Assembly (NCBI RefSeq): GCF_027530345.1
Contig: NZ_JAPZQK010000006.1
Coordinates: forward strand, 124,001-188,000
DNA: 64,000 bases
From: Silanimonas sp.
GTDB taxonomy: Bacteria > Pseudomonadota > Gammaproteobacteria > Xanthomonadales > Xanthomonadaceae
Direction: 5' to 3'
Each line of letters begins with the position of its first letter. Positions within the stretch are counted from its first letter, which is position 1. Positions 16,545-25,135 of this stretch are shown in pieces. The notes under the pieces were generated by a model, which was given only the letters and a program-made list of their open reading frames with translations, was not told where the DNA came from and ran no database searches. A program made the position numbers and the translations under genes.

Positions 16545-17696
16545 ATGCGCCCGCTCCTCGCCTTCCTCGCCCCCCTGCTGCTGGCCCTGCCCACCGCGGC
16601 ACGGTCGCCGGCGAAAACCGATTTCTCGGCCATCGATGCCCGCATGCAATCCCTGGTGGCGCGCTACCGGCTCGATGGCGCCTCGCTGTGGGTCTCGCAC
16701 AATGGCCAGCCGGTGTTGATCCGCTACTACGGCGGCTACTCGGAGGCGACGCGCATCCCCATCGCCTCGGCCAGCAAGTGGGTGTCGGCCCTGGTGCTCG
16801 CGCGATTGGTCGAACGCGGCACCCTGCGCTGGGATTCAACCGTCGGGGAATGGTGGCCCACGGCCCCCGCCGACAAGCGCGCCATCACCTTGGCGCAGCT
16901 GTTCTCGCACACCAGCGGCTTGCCCGGCGACGAGTCCGGCTGCATCGCGAATGCGCTGACGACGCTGCAGGCTTGCGCGGGACAGATCCTCGCCGGGCCG
17001 ATGATCGCCGCGCCGGGCAGCACCTTTGCCTACGGCGGCCTCTCGATGCAGGTGGCCGGCGCGATGGCCGAACGCGCGACCGGGCTGGGCTGGGACACGC
17101 TCTTCGCCCGCGAGCTCACCACCCCACTGGCGCTGACGGCCACGGAGTTCGGCTTGAACAGCAGCGCCCCCGGGATCGTCACCCTGCCGAACCCGCGCAT
17201 TGCCGGCGGCGTGCGCAGCACGCTCTCGGACTACCGGAAGCTGATGGCGATGTGGCAGGCCGACGGCATCATCCGCGAAGGGCCGAACGCCGGGCAGCGC
17301 TACCTCGCCGTGTCCACGATCCGCGCCATGCAGCGCGACCACGCCGCCGGAACGGCGAAGGTGGACGTGCCCAATGTGCCGCAATCCATCGGCAACTGGG
17401 GCTACGGCTTCGGCTATTGGCTCCTGCCCACCACCCGCGCAGGCGCGCCGGTGGTGGAGTCCAGCCCCGGGGCCTTCGGCTTCCAGGGCTGGGTGGACGG
17501 CGCCGCGGGCATCGCCGGCGTGTTCATGGTGCAGGACACGAACGCGCGGATGGCGCCGGAAGCCGCGGCCGTGCAAGCGGATCTGGCCCGCCTGCTCGAT
17601 CCGCCGCGCTTCACGCAGTCGGCGGGCGCGGCCATGAACCCGCCGCCACCCCCGCGTCAGGCCGTGCGCGGACGCCCGCTGAGCCAGGCGAAGTAG
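16545..17696 (+). CDS. Serine hydrolase, beta-lactamase/class C PBP family
   Basis: 383 residues with a signal peptide (MRPLLAFLAPLLLALPTAAR). The catalytic SxxK is SASK in IPIASASKWVSALVL, followed by LFSHTSGLPGDES. The usual YxN motif appears as YGG (TFAYGGLSMQVAG), so the second motif is altered. This argues for an esterase or peptidase-like function over true beta-lactamase activity. It is predicted periplasmic. The start at 16545 avoids the open upstream frame in the track. Its last 40 bp overlap the convergent RND pump gene. Confidence 0.82.
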   Translation: MRPLLAFLAPLLLALPTAARSPAKTDFSAIDARMQSLVARYRLDGASLWVSHNGQPVLIRYYGGYSEATRIPIASASKWVSALVLARLVERGTLRWDSTVGEWWPTAPADKRAITLAQLFSHTSGLPGDESGCIANALTTLQACAGQILAGPMIAAPGSTFAYGGLSMQVAGAMAERATGLGWDTLFARELTTPLALTATEFGLNSSAPGIVTLPNPRIAGGVRSTLSDYRKLMAMWQADGIIREGPNAGQRYLAVSTIRAMQRDHAAGTAKVDVPNVPQSIGNWGYGFGYWLLPTTRAGAPVVESSPGAFGFQGWVDGAAGIAGVFMVQDTNARMAPEAAAVQADLARLLDPPRFTQSAGAAMNPPPPPRQAVRGRPLSQAK

Positions 17697-20600
17697 AGCA
17701 GCGGGATCACCACCAGCGTCAGCAGGGTGGAGACGGCGATACCGAAGATCAGGCTGATGGCGAGGCCGTTGAAGATCGGATCGTCGAGGATGAACAGCGC
17801 ACCGAGCATCGCCGCCAGCGCGGTGAGCCCGATCGGCTGGGCGCGCACGGCGCAGGCTTCGACCACGGCGTCGGCGAGCGCGCGGCCGTTCGCGATCTCG
17901 TGGTTGATGAAGTCCACCAGCAGGATCGAGTTGCGAACAATGATCCCGGCCAGCGCGATCATGCCGATCATGCTGGTGGCGGTGAACTGCGCGCCGAGCA
18001 GCGCATGCCCGGGCATCACGCCGATCACCGTCAGCGGGATCGGCGCCATGATCACCAGCGGCACGACATAGCTGCGGAACTGCGCGACGATCAGCAGGTA
18101 GATCAGCACGAGGCCGGCGGCATAGGCGAGGCCCATGTCGCGGAAGGTCTGCCAGGTCACCTGCCACTCGCCGTCCCACTTGATGGTGAAGGCCAGCGGG
18201 TCGTCCGGCGCGGTGAAGAAGCGCTGCGCCACCGGCACGCCGACGTCGAGCGAGTCGACGCGCCCCACCAGCGAGAACATGCCGTACAGCGGCGAATCGA
18301 CATCACCCGCCTCGTCGGCCATCACGTAGGCCACCGGCAGAAGATCCTTCTGCATCAGCATCGGCTCCCACGGCTCGCGACGGACCTCGACGAGTTCGAC
18401 CAGCGGGATCATCCGGCCGTCTTGGGCGCGCACCTTCAGCGCCAGCAGCTCTTCGATGCGGGCCTGGTCGCCGGCCGGCAGGCGCAGGCGCACCGGGATG
18501 GCGTGCTTGGCTACGCCGTCGCGCAGGTAGGTGGCGTCCACGCCACCCACGGCGAGCGCGAGCGTCTGCGCGATGGCCTGCTGGCTCACGCCGAGGCGCG
18601 CCGCGCGCACGCGGTCGATCACGACCGTCTCGCGCGAGGCTTTCGCTTCCAGCGTGGTGTCGATGTCGACGAGGCCGTCGGTCTCACGCGCCAGGCCTTC
18701 GAGGCCTTCGACGATGCGACGCACCGTGGCGGCATCCGGGCCATAGACCTCGGCGACCAGCGGCGCCAGCACCGGCGGGCCGGGCGGCACTTCGACCACC
18801 TTGAGCGCGGCGCCGTAACGCGCCGCGATCGCCTGCAGCGCCGGCCGCCACGCGCGGGCGAGATCATGGCTCTGGTCGTCGCGGTCGTGCTTGTCGACGA
18901 GGTTCACCTGCAGGTCGCCGAGCGCGGCGCCTTCGCGCAGGTAGTACTGGCGCACGAGCCCGTTGAAATTCACCGGCGCCGAGGTGCCGGCGTAGCCCTG
19001 CACGTCGAGCACTTCGGGGCGCTCGCGGAGTTCAGCGGCCAGCTCCAACAGCAGCGCGTTGGTGCGCTCCAGCGGCGTGCCTTCCGGCAGGTCGACGACG
19101 ATCTGCAGCTCCGACTTGTTGTCGAAGGGCAGCATCTTCAGCACGACCAGCTGCACCGCGACGAGGCCGACCGACAACGCCACCGCCGCACCGATGCCGG
19201 CGAAGAGCTTGAAGCGTCGCGACCCGCCCTTGCCCGGGTCGAGGAAGGGGCGCATCAGGCGATCGAACACCCCGTGCAGGCGCGCCGCGAGGCCACCGTG
19301 ACCGTGGCCACCCGCCTCGCCGAGGCGCGCGTAATGGCGCGAGAGCAGCTTCACCGCGAGCCAAGGCGTGACCGTGAGGGCGATCAGCAGCGAAAGCAGC
19401 ATGCCCACCGACGCGTTGATCGGGATGGGCCGCATGTACGGGCCCATCAAGCCGGTGACGAAGGCCATCGGCAGCAGCGCGGCGATGACCGTGAAGGTCG
19501 CCAGGATGGTCGGGCCACCGATCTCGTCCACCGCCGCCGGCAGCGCCTCGCGCAGCGACTTGCCGCCGAGCGTCATGTGGCGGTGGATGTTCTCGACCAC
19601 GACGATCGCGTCATCCACCAGGATGCCAATGGAGAAGATCAGCGCGAACAGCGACACGCGGTTGATGGTGAAGCCCATCGCCCAACTGGCGAACAGGGTG
19701 ACGGCCAGCGTCAGGATCACCGCCGCGCCGACCACCAGCGCCTCGCGCCAGCCCAGCGCGACCAGCACCAGCAGCACCACGGCCATGGTCGCGAAGACCA
19801 GCTTCTTGATCAGCGTGATGGCCTTTTCGTTGGCGGTGAAGCCGTAGTCGCGCGTCACCGTGGCCTGCACACCATCGGGGATCAGCGCGCCCTCGAGGGC
19901 AACGAGGCGCTCGCGGATCGCAGCGGTGATGTCGGCGGCATTGGCCCCCGGCTTCTTGGCGATGGCCAGCGTGACCGCTGGCGCCCATTCGAGCGGCGCG
20001 GCCTCACCGGACGGCGCGCCCGCACCGGCCGCATGCCACACGTAGGCGGTAGGCCGGTCGGCGGACTCGCGGATGGTGGCGATGTCGGCGAGACGGAGCG
20101 GCTGGCCCTCACGAAGGCCGAGCACCAGATCGGCCACGCCATTCGCATCGGCGAGGAAGGTGCCCACCGTTACCGGCACCTGCGTGCCGCCGGCGTCGAC
20201 GCGCTCGCCGGCCTGCAGCACCACGTTGGCCGCGGCCAGCGCCTGCTGCAGCTCGCCCACGGTCATGCCGTGGGCGGCGAGTCGCGTGGCGTCGAGTTCG
20301 ACGACCACCGCGCGCTCCGGCGCGCCGATGGTGGTGATGTCACGCGTACCGGGCACGCGCTTGAGTTCGGTTTCCAGCGCGCGTGCGACGGCGCCGAGCT
20401 CGGTCGCGCCGCGCTGCGGGTCGTCCGTCCACAGGGTGACGCCCATCACCGGCACGTCGTCGATGCCCATCGGGCGCACCAGCGGCGGGCCCACGCCCAG
20501 CCCCGGCGGCACGAAGTCGGCGTTGGCGAACACCTGGTTGTAGAGGCGGACGAGGGCGTCCTTGCGCGGGATGCCCACGTCGAACTCGACGGTGACCACG

Positions 20601-20890
20601 GCCATGCCGGGACGGCTCATCGCATAGACGTGCTTGACGCCTTCGACTTCCGAGAGTTTCTGCTGCAGCGGCACGCTGACGAGCGATTCGACATCGTGCG
20701 CCGACGAGCCCGCGAAGGGCACGAACACGTTCGCCATCGTCACGTCGATCTGCGGCTCTTCCTCGCGCGGCGTGATCATCACCGCGACGAGGCCGAGCAA
20801 CAGGGCCGCCAGCGCCAGCACCGGCGTCAGCGGATTGGTCTGGAAGGCCCGCGCTAGGCGGCCGGATACGCCAAGTCGAGGCTCACTCAT
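17657..20890 (-). CDS. RND efflux pump inner-membrane subunit in the sqr operon
   Basis: 1077 residues, the full AcrB-class length. An N-terminal membrane helix is followed by two large periplasmic domains and twelve membrane helices. The proton-relay Asp pair is present in SIGILVDDAIVVVENIHRH. The sequence begins GRLARAFQTNPLTPVLALAALLLG, typical of HAE1/NolG-like pumps and not of AcrB proper. It overlaps the adaptor gene by 8 bp and is the last gene of the sqr - DUF2892 - adaptor - pump operon. That placement suggests export of a sulfur-related or stress-generated compound. The substrate cannot be read from sequence. Confidence 0.92.
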   Translation of the reverse strand: MSEPRLGVSGRLARAFQTNPLTPVLALAALLLGLVAVMITPREEEPQIDVTMANVFVPFAGSSAHDVESLVSVPLQQKLSEVEGVKHVYAMSRPGMAVVTVEFDVGIPRKDALVRLYNQVFANADFVPPGLGVGPPLVRPMGIDDVPVMGVTLWTDDPQRGATELGAVARALETELKRVPGTRDITTIGAPERAVVVELDATRLAAHGMTVGELQQALAAANVVLQAGERVDAGGTQVPVTVGTFLADANGVADLVLGLREGQPLRLADIATIRESADRPTAYVWHAAGAGAPSGEAAPLEWAPAVTLAIAKKPGANAADITAAIRERLVALEGALIPDGVQATVTRDYGFTANEKAITLIKKLVFATMAVVLLVLVALGWREALVVGAAVILTLAVTLFASWAMGFTINRVSLFALIFSIGILVDDAIVVVENIHRHMTLGGKSLREALPAAVDEIGGPTILATFTVIAALLPMAFVTGLMGPYMRPIPINASVGMLLSLLIALTVTPWLAVKLLSRHYARLGEAGGHGHGGLAARLHGVFDRLMRPFLDPGKGGSRRFKLFAGIGAAVALSVGLVAVQLVVLKMLPFDNKSELQIVVDLPEGTPLERTNALLLELAAELRERPEVLDVQGYAGTSAPVNFNGLVRQYYLREGAALGDLQVNLVDKHDRDDQSHDLARAWRPALQAIAARYGAALKVVEVPPGPPVLAPLVAEVYGPDAATVRRIVEGLEGLARETDGLVDIDTTLEAKASRETVVIDRVRAARLGVSQQAIAQTLALAVGGVDATYLRDGVAKHAIPVRLRLPAGDQARIEELLALKVRAQDGRMIPLVELVEVRREPWEPMLMQKDLLPVAYVMADEAGDVDSPLYGMFSLVGRVDSLDVGVPVAQRFFTAPDDPLAFTIKWDGEWQVTWQTFRDMGLAYAAGLVLIYLLIVAQFRSYVVPLVIMAPIPLTVIGVMPGHALLGAQFTATSMIGMIALAGIIVRNSILLVDFINHEIANGRALADAVVEACAVRAQPIGLTALAAMLGALFILDDPIFNGLAISLIFGIAVSTLLTLVVIPLLYFAWLSGRPRTA

Positions 20891-21956
20891 CGGCGGCCTC
20901 CCGCGCGGCGCGCTGGGCCACGAGCGCCGCGACCGGATCGAGCGCGACGGCCTCGCCCGTCGCCAGGCCAGCGATCACTTCCACGCGATCGCCGAACACC
21001 TCGCCCACGCGGATCTGGCGCAGGCCGACGCGGCCTTCGGGCGACACCACGTACACGGCGGCGATCTCGCTGCGGCGAACGAGGGCGGTGGCGGGGATCA
21101 GCAGGCGCTCGGCCTCGCCCAGCTTGAAGCGCACCTTGGCGGTGTTGCCGGGCTGCAGACCGGTTTCCATTTCCGGCAGTTCGACGCGAACGGTGAAGGT
21201 GTGGGTCTGCGGGTTCGCGGCCGGGAACACGATGACCTCGCGGGCTAGGACGTCGCGGCCGTCGGCCAAGCGGATCGTGGCGGCCTTGTGTTCACGGATG
21301 GCGGCGATGTCGGCCTGCGGCACCTGCACTTCCACGCGCAGCTGGCCCAGCGAGAGGCCCGACACCAGCGGCTGGCCGGGCGCGACGGTCTCGCCGATTT
21401 CGACATGGCGCTGCGTGACGAGCCCCGAGTACGGCGCGCGCACCACGGTGTAATCGACCTGCTCGCCCGCCTGCTTCACGCCGGCCTCGGCGGCGGCGAG
21501 GGCGGCACGCGCGGCATCGCGTCGTGCCGTGGCCTGGTCGAGCTGCGAGCGCGCCACCAGCTGGCGCCCGGCCAGGTCGGCGATGCGGCGCTGGTCGGCT
21601 TCCGCTTCCGCGGCCTGCGCACGCGCCGCACGCAGGGCGGCCTCCGCCTGCGCGCGACCGCTGCGCTGCTCGACATCGGTGAATCGCACGACGACATCGC
21701 CGGCCTTCACCACGTCGTTCACATCGAAGGGCAGTTCGACCACCCGGCCGGCCGTCTGCGCCGCCAACGTCGCCTGATGCACCGCCTGCACCACGCCGTC
21801 CCAGCTGCGCTCGCGCGCGGCGCTCGCCGGTGCAACGGCGAAGGTTTGCAGGCCGGGATCCGTCGACGTGGGGGCCGCGTCCTCGCTGCCCGAACAGGCG
21901 GAAAGCGCGAGAGCAGCAACGAGGGCGGCGGCGAGGGGCAGGCGGCGGAGGGCCAT
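20883..21956 (-). CDS. RND adaptor (membrane fusion lipoprotein)
   Basis: 357 residues. A lipobox (LALSAC, Cys21) indicates lipid anchoring in the inner membrane. The barrel-sandwich (lipoyl-like) halves are AQTAGRVVELPFDVNDVVKAGD and YTVVRAPYSGLVTQRHVEIGE, separated by a helical hairpin (about 85-150). The beta-barrel and membrane-proximal domains follow. It links the RND subunit to an outer-membrane channel, which is not encoded nearby. GAAGGA before the ATG at 21956 supports the start. The track's extended version reaches into the DUF2892 gene out of frame. Confidence 0.92.
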   Translation of the reverse strand: MALRRLPLAAALVAALALSACSGSEDAAPTSTDPGLQTFAVAPASAARERSWDGVVQAVHQATLAAQTAGRVVELPFDVNDVVKAGDVVVRFTDVEQRSGRAQAEAALRAARAQAAEAEADQRRIADLAGRQLVARSQLDQATARRDAARAALAAAEAGVKQAGEQVDYTVVRAPYSGLVTQRHVEIGETVAPGQPLVSGLSLGQLRVEVQVPQADIAAIREHKAATIRLADGRDVLAREVIVFPAANPQTHTFTVRVELPEMETGLQPGNTAKVRFKLGEAERLLIPATALVRRSEIAAVYVVSPEGRVGLRQIRVGEVFGDRVEVIAGLATGEAVALDPVAALVAQRAAREAADE

Positions 21957-21967
21957 GGGGGAATCCT

Positions 21968-22171
21968 TCAGCGGAACGCGCAGCCGGACGACAGGCCCAG
22001 CTTCTTGAAAATGATGGCGGCCGGGCAGAAGCCGGTAAAGGCCGACTGCAGCAGATTGAGGCCGATGAACGCCGTGAAGAGGACGAACCACGGCGAGACG
22101 AAGTGGGTCAGGGCGATGGAAAGAAGGGTCATGACGCCGGCAAAAGCGAAAACGGCACGGTCGAGGTTCAT
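21968..22171 (-). CDS. DUF2892 (YgaP membrane domain) protein
   Basis: 67 residues. Two hydrophobic helices match the DUF2892 layout, with the characteristic GFCPAAIIFKKLGL after the second helix. In YgaP this domain is fused to a rhodanese and sits in the membrane, and stand-alone copies occur in bigR/sqr operons. It lies 57 bp after sqr and 11 bp before the adaptor gene. A role in moving thiocyanate- or persulfide-type sulfur across or at the membrane has been proposed for the family and is unproven. Confidence 0.85.
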   Translation of the reverse strand: MNLDRAVFAFAGVMTLLSIALTHFVSPWFVLFTAFIGLNLLQSAFTGFCPAAIIFKKLGLSSGCAFR

Positions 22172-22228
22172 GGCGGGACTCCGGGGAAAGAAAGGGCGGA
22201 ACGGAAAGCGCGAGGCGCGGGTCGATCC

Positions 22229-23497
22229 TTACTTCAGGCGCTCGATGCCCAGCGCCTTCAGGATGTACTTCTCGTAGATCGGCTCGGTGTTGCCGGATTT
22301 CATCTTGGCGAGGAAGTACTTCTCGAACGCCACCTTCGCCACATGCACCCACTTGCCGACCTTTGCCCACGTCACGTTGCGGGGCGGGATCTGCGGGATG
22401 GCGACGAAGGCGGCACCCGTGTCGCCCATGTCGGCGAGGCAGATGGCGTTCCACGTCGGCACCTCGTCCGGCTCACGCCCGGCGAGCACCGCGGCGAGGT
22501 TGTGCGCGATCGCGGTCACCATGGATTCGATCATGAAGCCGGTCTTGGGCGCGCCGGTCGGCACCGTCGTGACCTCGACCGGCGGGATCGCCACGCAGAC
22601 GCCCGCCGACCAGACGTTCGGGAAGGCCGGGTGGCGTTGGTGCTGGTCGATCAGCACGAAGCCGCGGGGATTGACCAGCCCTTCGACGCCGCGAACGGCA
22701 TCCACGCCGGTGAAGGGCGGCATGATCATGGCGAAGCGATGGGCGACGGCGTGCTCCTTCACCACGTTGCCACGCTCGTCGAACTCGGTGGCGCTCACCG
22801 TGTCCGCGGTGACGCCGGTGATCTTCGCGTTGGCGATCCACTTGATGTGGCGCTGACGGAGCTCGCTCTCGAGCAGGCCCTTGCTGTCGCCCACGCCGCC
22901 GAGCCCCATGTGGCCGATGTAGGGCTCGGGCGTGATGTAGGTCATGGGCACGCGGTCGCGCAGCTTGCGCTTGCGCAGGTCGGCATCGAGGATCATCGCG
23001 AACTCGTAGGCCGGGCCAAAGCAACTGACGCCCGGCGCTGCACCGATGACGATCGGGCCGGGGTTCTTGAGGAAATCCTCGTAGGCGGCCCATGCGGTGG
23101 CCGCATGCTCGGTGGTGCAGATCGAATGGCTGTGCGCATCCGGACCGAGCCCCGGAACTTCGTCGAAGGCGAGGCGCGGCCCCGTGCAGATCACGAGATG
23201 GTCGTACGCCAGTTCGCGACCGTCCTTCAGAACGAGACGATTGCGGACAGGATCGACGCGCTGCGCCCCAGCACCGTCGAAACCGATCTGCTTCTTGGCG
23301 AGGTGCCCCGCGACGTCGATCTGGATGTCGGCGGCCTTGCGCCAACCCACGGCAACCCAAGGATTAGAGGGCGTGAAGCTGAACTTCCCGCCTTCGCCAA
23401 CGACGGTCACCTCATGCTCGCGCCCAACGGCGGCTCGGATTTCATAGGCGGCGCTCATGCCGCCAAGACCTGCACCGAGAACGACGATCTTTGCCAT
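22229..23497 (-). CDS. sqr: Sulfide:quinone oxidoreductase
   Basis: A 422-residue flavoprotein. The FAD Rossmann motif is VVLGAGLGGMSAAYE. The three redox cysteines are visible: Cys127 (SHSICTTEH), Cys159 (GVSCFGPAYEF) and Cys353 (WNAICLADMGD), with spacing close to Cys128/160/356 of the Acidithiobacillus enzyme. SQR oxidises sulfide to sulfane sulfur at the inner membrane and passes electrons to quinone. The start at 23497 (MAKIVV) is taken because the FAD motif follows at once. The gene is first in its operon and divergent from the BigR-type repressor, with an operator-like palindrome in the promoter. Confidence 0.95.
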   Translation of the reverse strand: MAKIVVLGAGLGGMSAAYEIRAAVGREHEVTVVGEGGKFSFTPSNPWVAVGWRKAADIQIDVAGHLAKKQIGFDGAGAQRVDPVRNRLVLKDGRELAYDHLVICTGPRLAFDEVPGLGPDAHSHSICTTEHAATAWAAYEDFLKNPGPIVIGAAPGVSCFGPAYEFAMILDADLRKRKLRDRVPMTYITPEPYIGHMGLGGVGDSKGLLESELRQRHIKWIANAKITGVTADTVSATEFDERGNVVKEHAVAHRFAMIMPPFTGVDAVRGVEGLVNPRGFVLIDQHQRHPAFPNVWSAGVCVAIPPVEVTTVPTGAPKTGFMIESMVTAIAHNLAAVLAGREPDEVPTWNAICLADMGDTGAAFVAIPQIPPRNVTWAKVGKWVHVAKVAFEKYFLAKMKSGNTEPIYEKYILKALGIERLK

Positions 23498-23528
23498 GGC
23501 GCGCCCCGCATTGGTTTGGTTGTTTTCT

Positions 23529-23556
23529 AATTTAGCACGCGCTAAAGTTAAGTCAA
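23529..23556 (-). promoter_or_regulatory. sqr promoter with embedded BigR/SqrR-type operator
   Basis: Minus strand: TTGACT (23551-23556), a 16-bp spacer, TAAATT (23529-23534). The inverted repeat TTTAGC-ACGC-GCTAAA (23531-23546) covers most of the spacer and the -10, so a bound repressor would block polymerase directly. The core TTAGCA-N4-CTAA recurs upstream of tauE. Assignment to the adjacent repressor is inference. Confidence 0.65.
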
Positions 23557-23679
23557 GCAACGCCCGATCGACGGTCGGCCGGGCGTCGCGTCATCCCCGT
23601 CGGAGGCCCCATGTCCCGCCCGAACGAACGTCGAAGCGCCGGCGGAAGCGGGCTCTGCCGCTTGGCGGGGCCGTCGACC

Positions 23680-23685
23680 TACAAT
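23680..23685 (+). promoter_or_regulatory. Candidate -10 element of the bigR-type gene
   Basis: TACAAT lies nine bases before the ATG at 23695. If used, transcription would start at or next to the start codon, giving a nearly leaderless mRNA. No clear -35 is visible. Confidence 0.35.
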
Positions 23686-23694
23686 GACGCGCCT

Positions 23695-24108
23695 ATGCCC
23701 AAGACCACGAACCGCCTCCCGCCGATGGCCGCCGCCATGGCCGCGCAGGCCGAAGCCGCCGCAGAACTCCTCAAGACGCTGGGCAACCCGCAGCGGCTCC
23801 GCATCCTCTGCCTGCTGGTGGAGGGCGAGCATTCGGTCGGTGAGATCAACGCCCACGTGCCGTTGTCGCAGTCGGCGCTGTCGCAGCACCTTGCTGTCCT
23901 GCGGGAACAGGGCCTCGTCGAAACACGGCGCGAAGCGCAGACGATTTTCTACGCCCTCGTCGACGGCCCCGCCCGCGCGATGCTCGGAACGTTGCACGAT
24001 CTCTATTGCCCTACGCCGGAGAGCGCTGCGCCGAAGTCCCGCCAAAGCGCGAAGTCGGCACCACGGCCTACGGCAGCGAAGACAGCCTCGCGTCGGAATG
24101 CCTCGTGA
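23695..24108 (+). CDS. bigR: ArsR-family persulfide-sensing repressor, BigR/SqrR type
   Basis: 137 residues from MPKTT. A winged helix (about 20-100) contains LKTLGNPQRLRILCLLVEGE and the recognition helix SQSALSQHLAVLREQGLV. Two cysteines, Cys39 and Cys105 (LHDLYCPT), are 66 residues apart. This is exactly the spacing of the sensor pair in BigR (42/108) and SqrR (41/107), which form a disulfide or tetrasulfide with reactive sulfur and release DNA. The gene is divergent from sqr. The start at 23695 is preferred over 23611, because the extra 28 residues do not look like protein. A basic C-terminal tail is unusual. Confidence 0.9.
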   Translation: MPKTTNRLPPMAAAMAAQAEAAAELLKTLGNPQRLRILCLLVEGEHSVGEINAHVPLSQSALSQHLAVLREQGLVETRREAQTIFYALVDGPARAMLGTLHDLYCPTPESAAPKSRQSAKSAPRPTAAKTASRRNAS

Positions 24109-24341
24109 TGGACAGCCTCAAGTTTCGCAGCCTGTTCGCCGTGCTCATGGCCCTGCTGATGGCCTTCCTGATGAGCGCGGTGCTCACTGCGGTGAACACT
24201 GGCGTCGGCGCCGGCTTCGTCGGCCGCTGGCTGCACGCCTTCATCGTCGCCTGGCCGATCGCCATCGTCGCGGCATTTTTCTGCGCGCCCATCGCGCGGC
24301 GCTGGACGATGCAACTGCTCGGAATGGGGGGGCCGCGCTAG
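24108..24341 (+). CDS. DUF2798 family small membrane protein
   Basis: 77 residues with two membrane helices (LFAVLMALLMAFLMSAVLTAV and FIVAWPIAIVAAFFCAPIA). NTGVGAGFVGRWLHAFIVAWPIA matches the DUF2798 pattern. The ATG overlaps the bigR stop (TGATG), so it is translationally coupled to the repressor. The function is unknown. The ATG at 24108 is chosen because the GTG at 24105 and earlier starts overlap bigR further. It is convergent with the peroxiredoxin gene, 25 bp apart. Confidence 0.8.
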   Translation: MDSLKFRSLFAVLMALLMAFLMSAVLTAVNTGVGAGFVGRWLHAFIVAWPIAIVAAFFCAPIARRWTMQLLGMGGPR

Positions 24342-24366
24342 GCGGACCCCACTCTTGCTGAAGTCT

Positions 24367-25095
24367 TCAGGACGCCTTCTTCATCGAGAAGTACCAGTCG
24401 GTCGTCTCGAGCCCTTCGCCGAGTCGGGCCTCGAGGTCCGCGACTGTCTTCGGTGCGCCAACCAGCACCTTGTCACCCGGCTGCCAGCCTTCCGGCGTCG
24501 CCACGCCCTGCGAAAGGCTGGTCTGCAGGCCACGAACGAGGCGGAGGATCTCGGCGACGCTGCGGCCGTTCGTCATCGGGTAATAGACCATCGCGCGCAG
24601 GATGCCGTTCGGATCGATGATGAAAGTAGCGCGCACCGCCGCCGTATCCGATGCGCCCGGGTGGATCATCCCGTAGGCGCGGGCGACGTTCATCGACAGG
24701 TCCTCGATGATCGGGAAGGGAATCTCGACGCCGAACTTCTCCTTGATGTTCTGCACCCAGGCAAGGTGGGAGTAGATCGAGTCGATCGACAGGCCCAGCA
24801 GTTCGCAGTTGATCGCCGCGAAGTCGGCGGACGCCTTGGCGAAGGCGGTGAACTCCGTCGTGCAGACCGGCGTGAAGTCGGCGGGATGCGAGAACAGAAC
24901 CAGCCACTTGCCGCGGTAGTCATCGAGCGAACGCGGGCCGAAGGTGGTCTGGGCTTGGAAAGCCGGCGCGCGCTCGTTGATGCGCGGGAGGCCGTAAGCC
25001 ATCGGCTCGGCGGCGGAAGACGGGGCCGAGGGCGTGGACGCGGCGGGCGCGGCCTTCGGAGCGACGGGAAGGACGTTGGATTCAGAGCAGCTCAT
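24367..25095 (-). CDS. 1-Cys (Prx6-type) peroxiredoxin
   Basis: 242 residues. The peroxidatic Cys78 is in SHPADFTPVCTTEF, followed by LGLSIDSIYSHLAWVQNI and the Prx6-type C-terminal dimer region (LQTSLSQGVATPEGWQPGD). An N-terminal Ala/Pro-rich extension of about 30 residues precedes the domain, and the conventional start could be nearer MAYGLPRIN. Such enzymes reduce peroxides and can also act on persulfides. The gene lies 40 bp after the persulfide dioxygenase-like gene and is probably cotranscribed with it, which suggests a joint role against reactive sulfur and oxygen. Confidence 0.9.
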   Translation of the reverse strand: MSCSESNVLPVAPKAAPAASTPSAPSSAAEPMAYGLPRINERAPAFQAQTTFGPRSLDDYRGKWLVLFSHPADFTPVCTTEFTAFAKASADFAAINCELLGLSIDSIYSHLAWVQNIKEKFGVEIPFPIIEDLSMNVARAYGMIHPGASDTAAVRATFIIDPNGILRAMVYYPMTNGRSVAEILRLVRGLQTSLSQGVATPEGWQPGDKVLVGAPKTVADLEARLGEGLETTDWYFSMKKAS

Positions 25096-25135
25096 GGCGG
25101 ATCTCCTGGGGGCCGCGCGTGGCGCGGCGAAAGGG

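Noticed and set aside
14753-20857. 2034-codon plus-strand ORF
   Set aside because: It runs antisense across the MmeI-like gene, out of frame through the serine hydrolase, and antisense through the RND pump, all of which have clear motifs. Its own sequence is His/Arg/Ala-rich with no domains. It is an effect of high GC.
23611-24108. Longer N-terminus for the BigR-type repressor
   Set aside because: The extra residues are Arg/Gly/Ser-rich and lie across the promoter area; MPKTT at 23695 matches family length and has a TACAAT element upstream.
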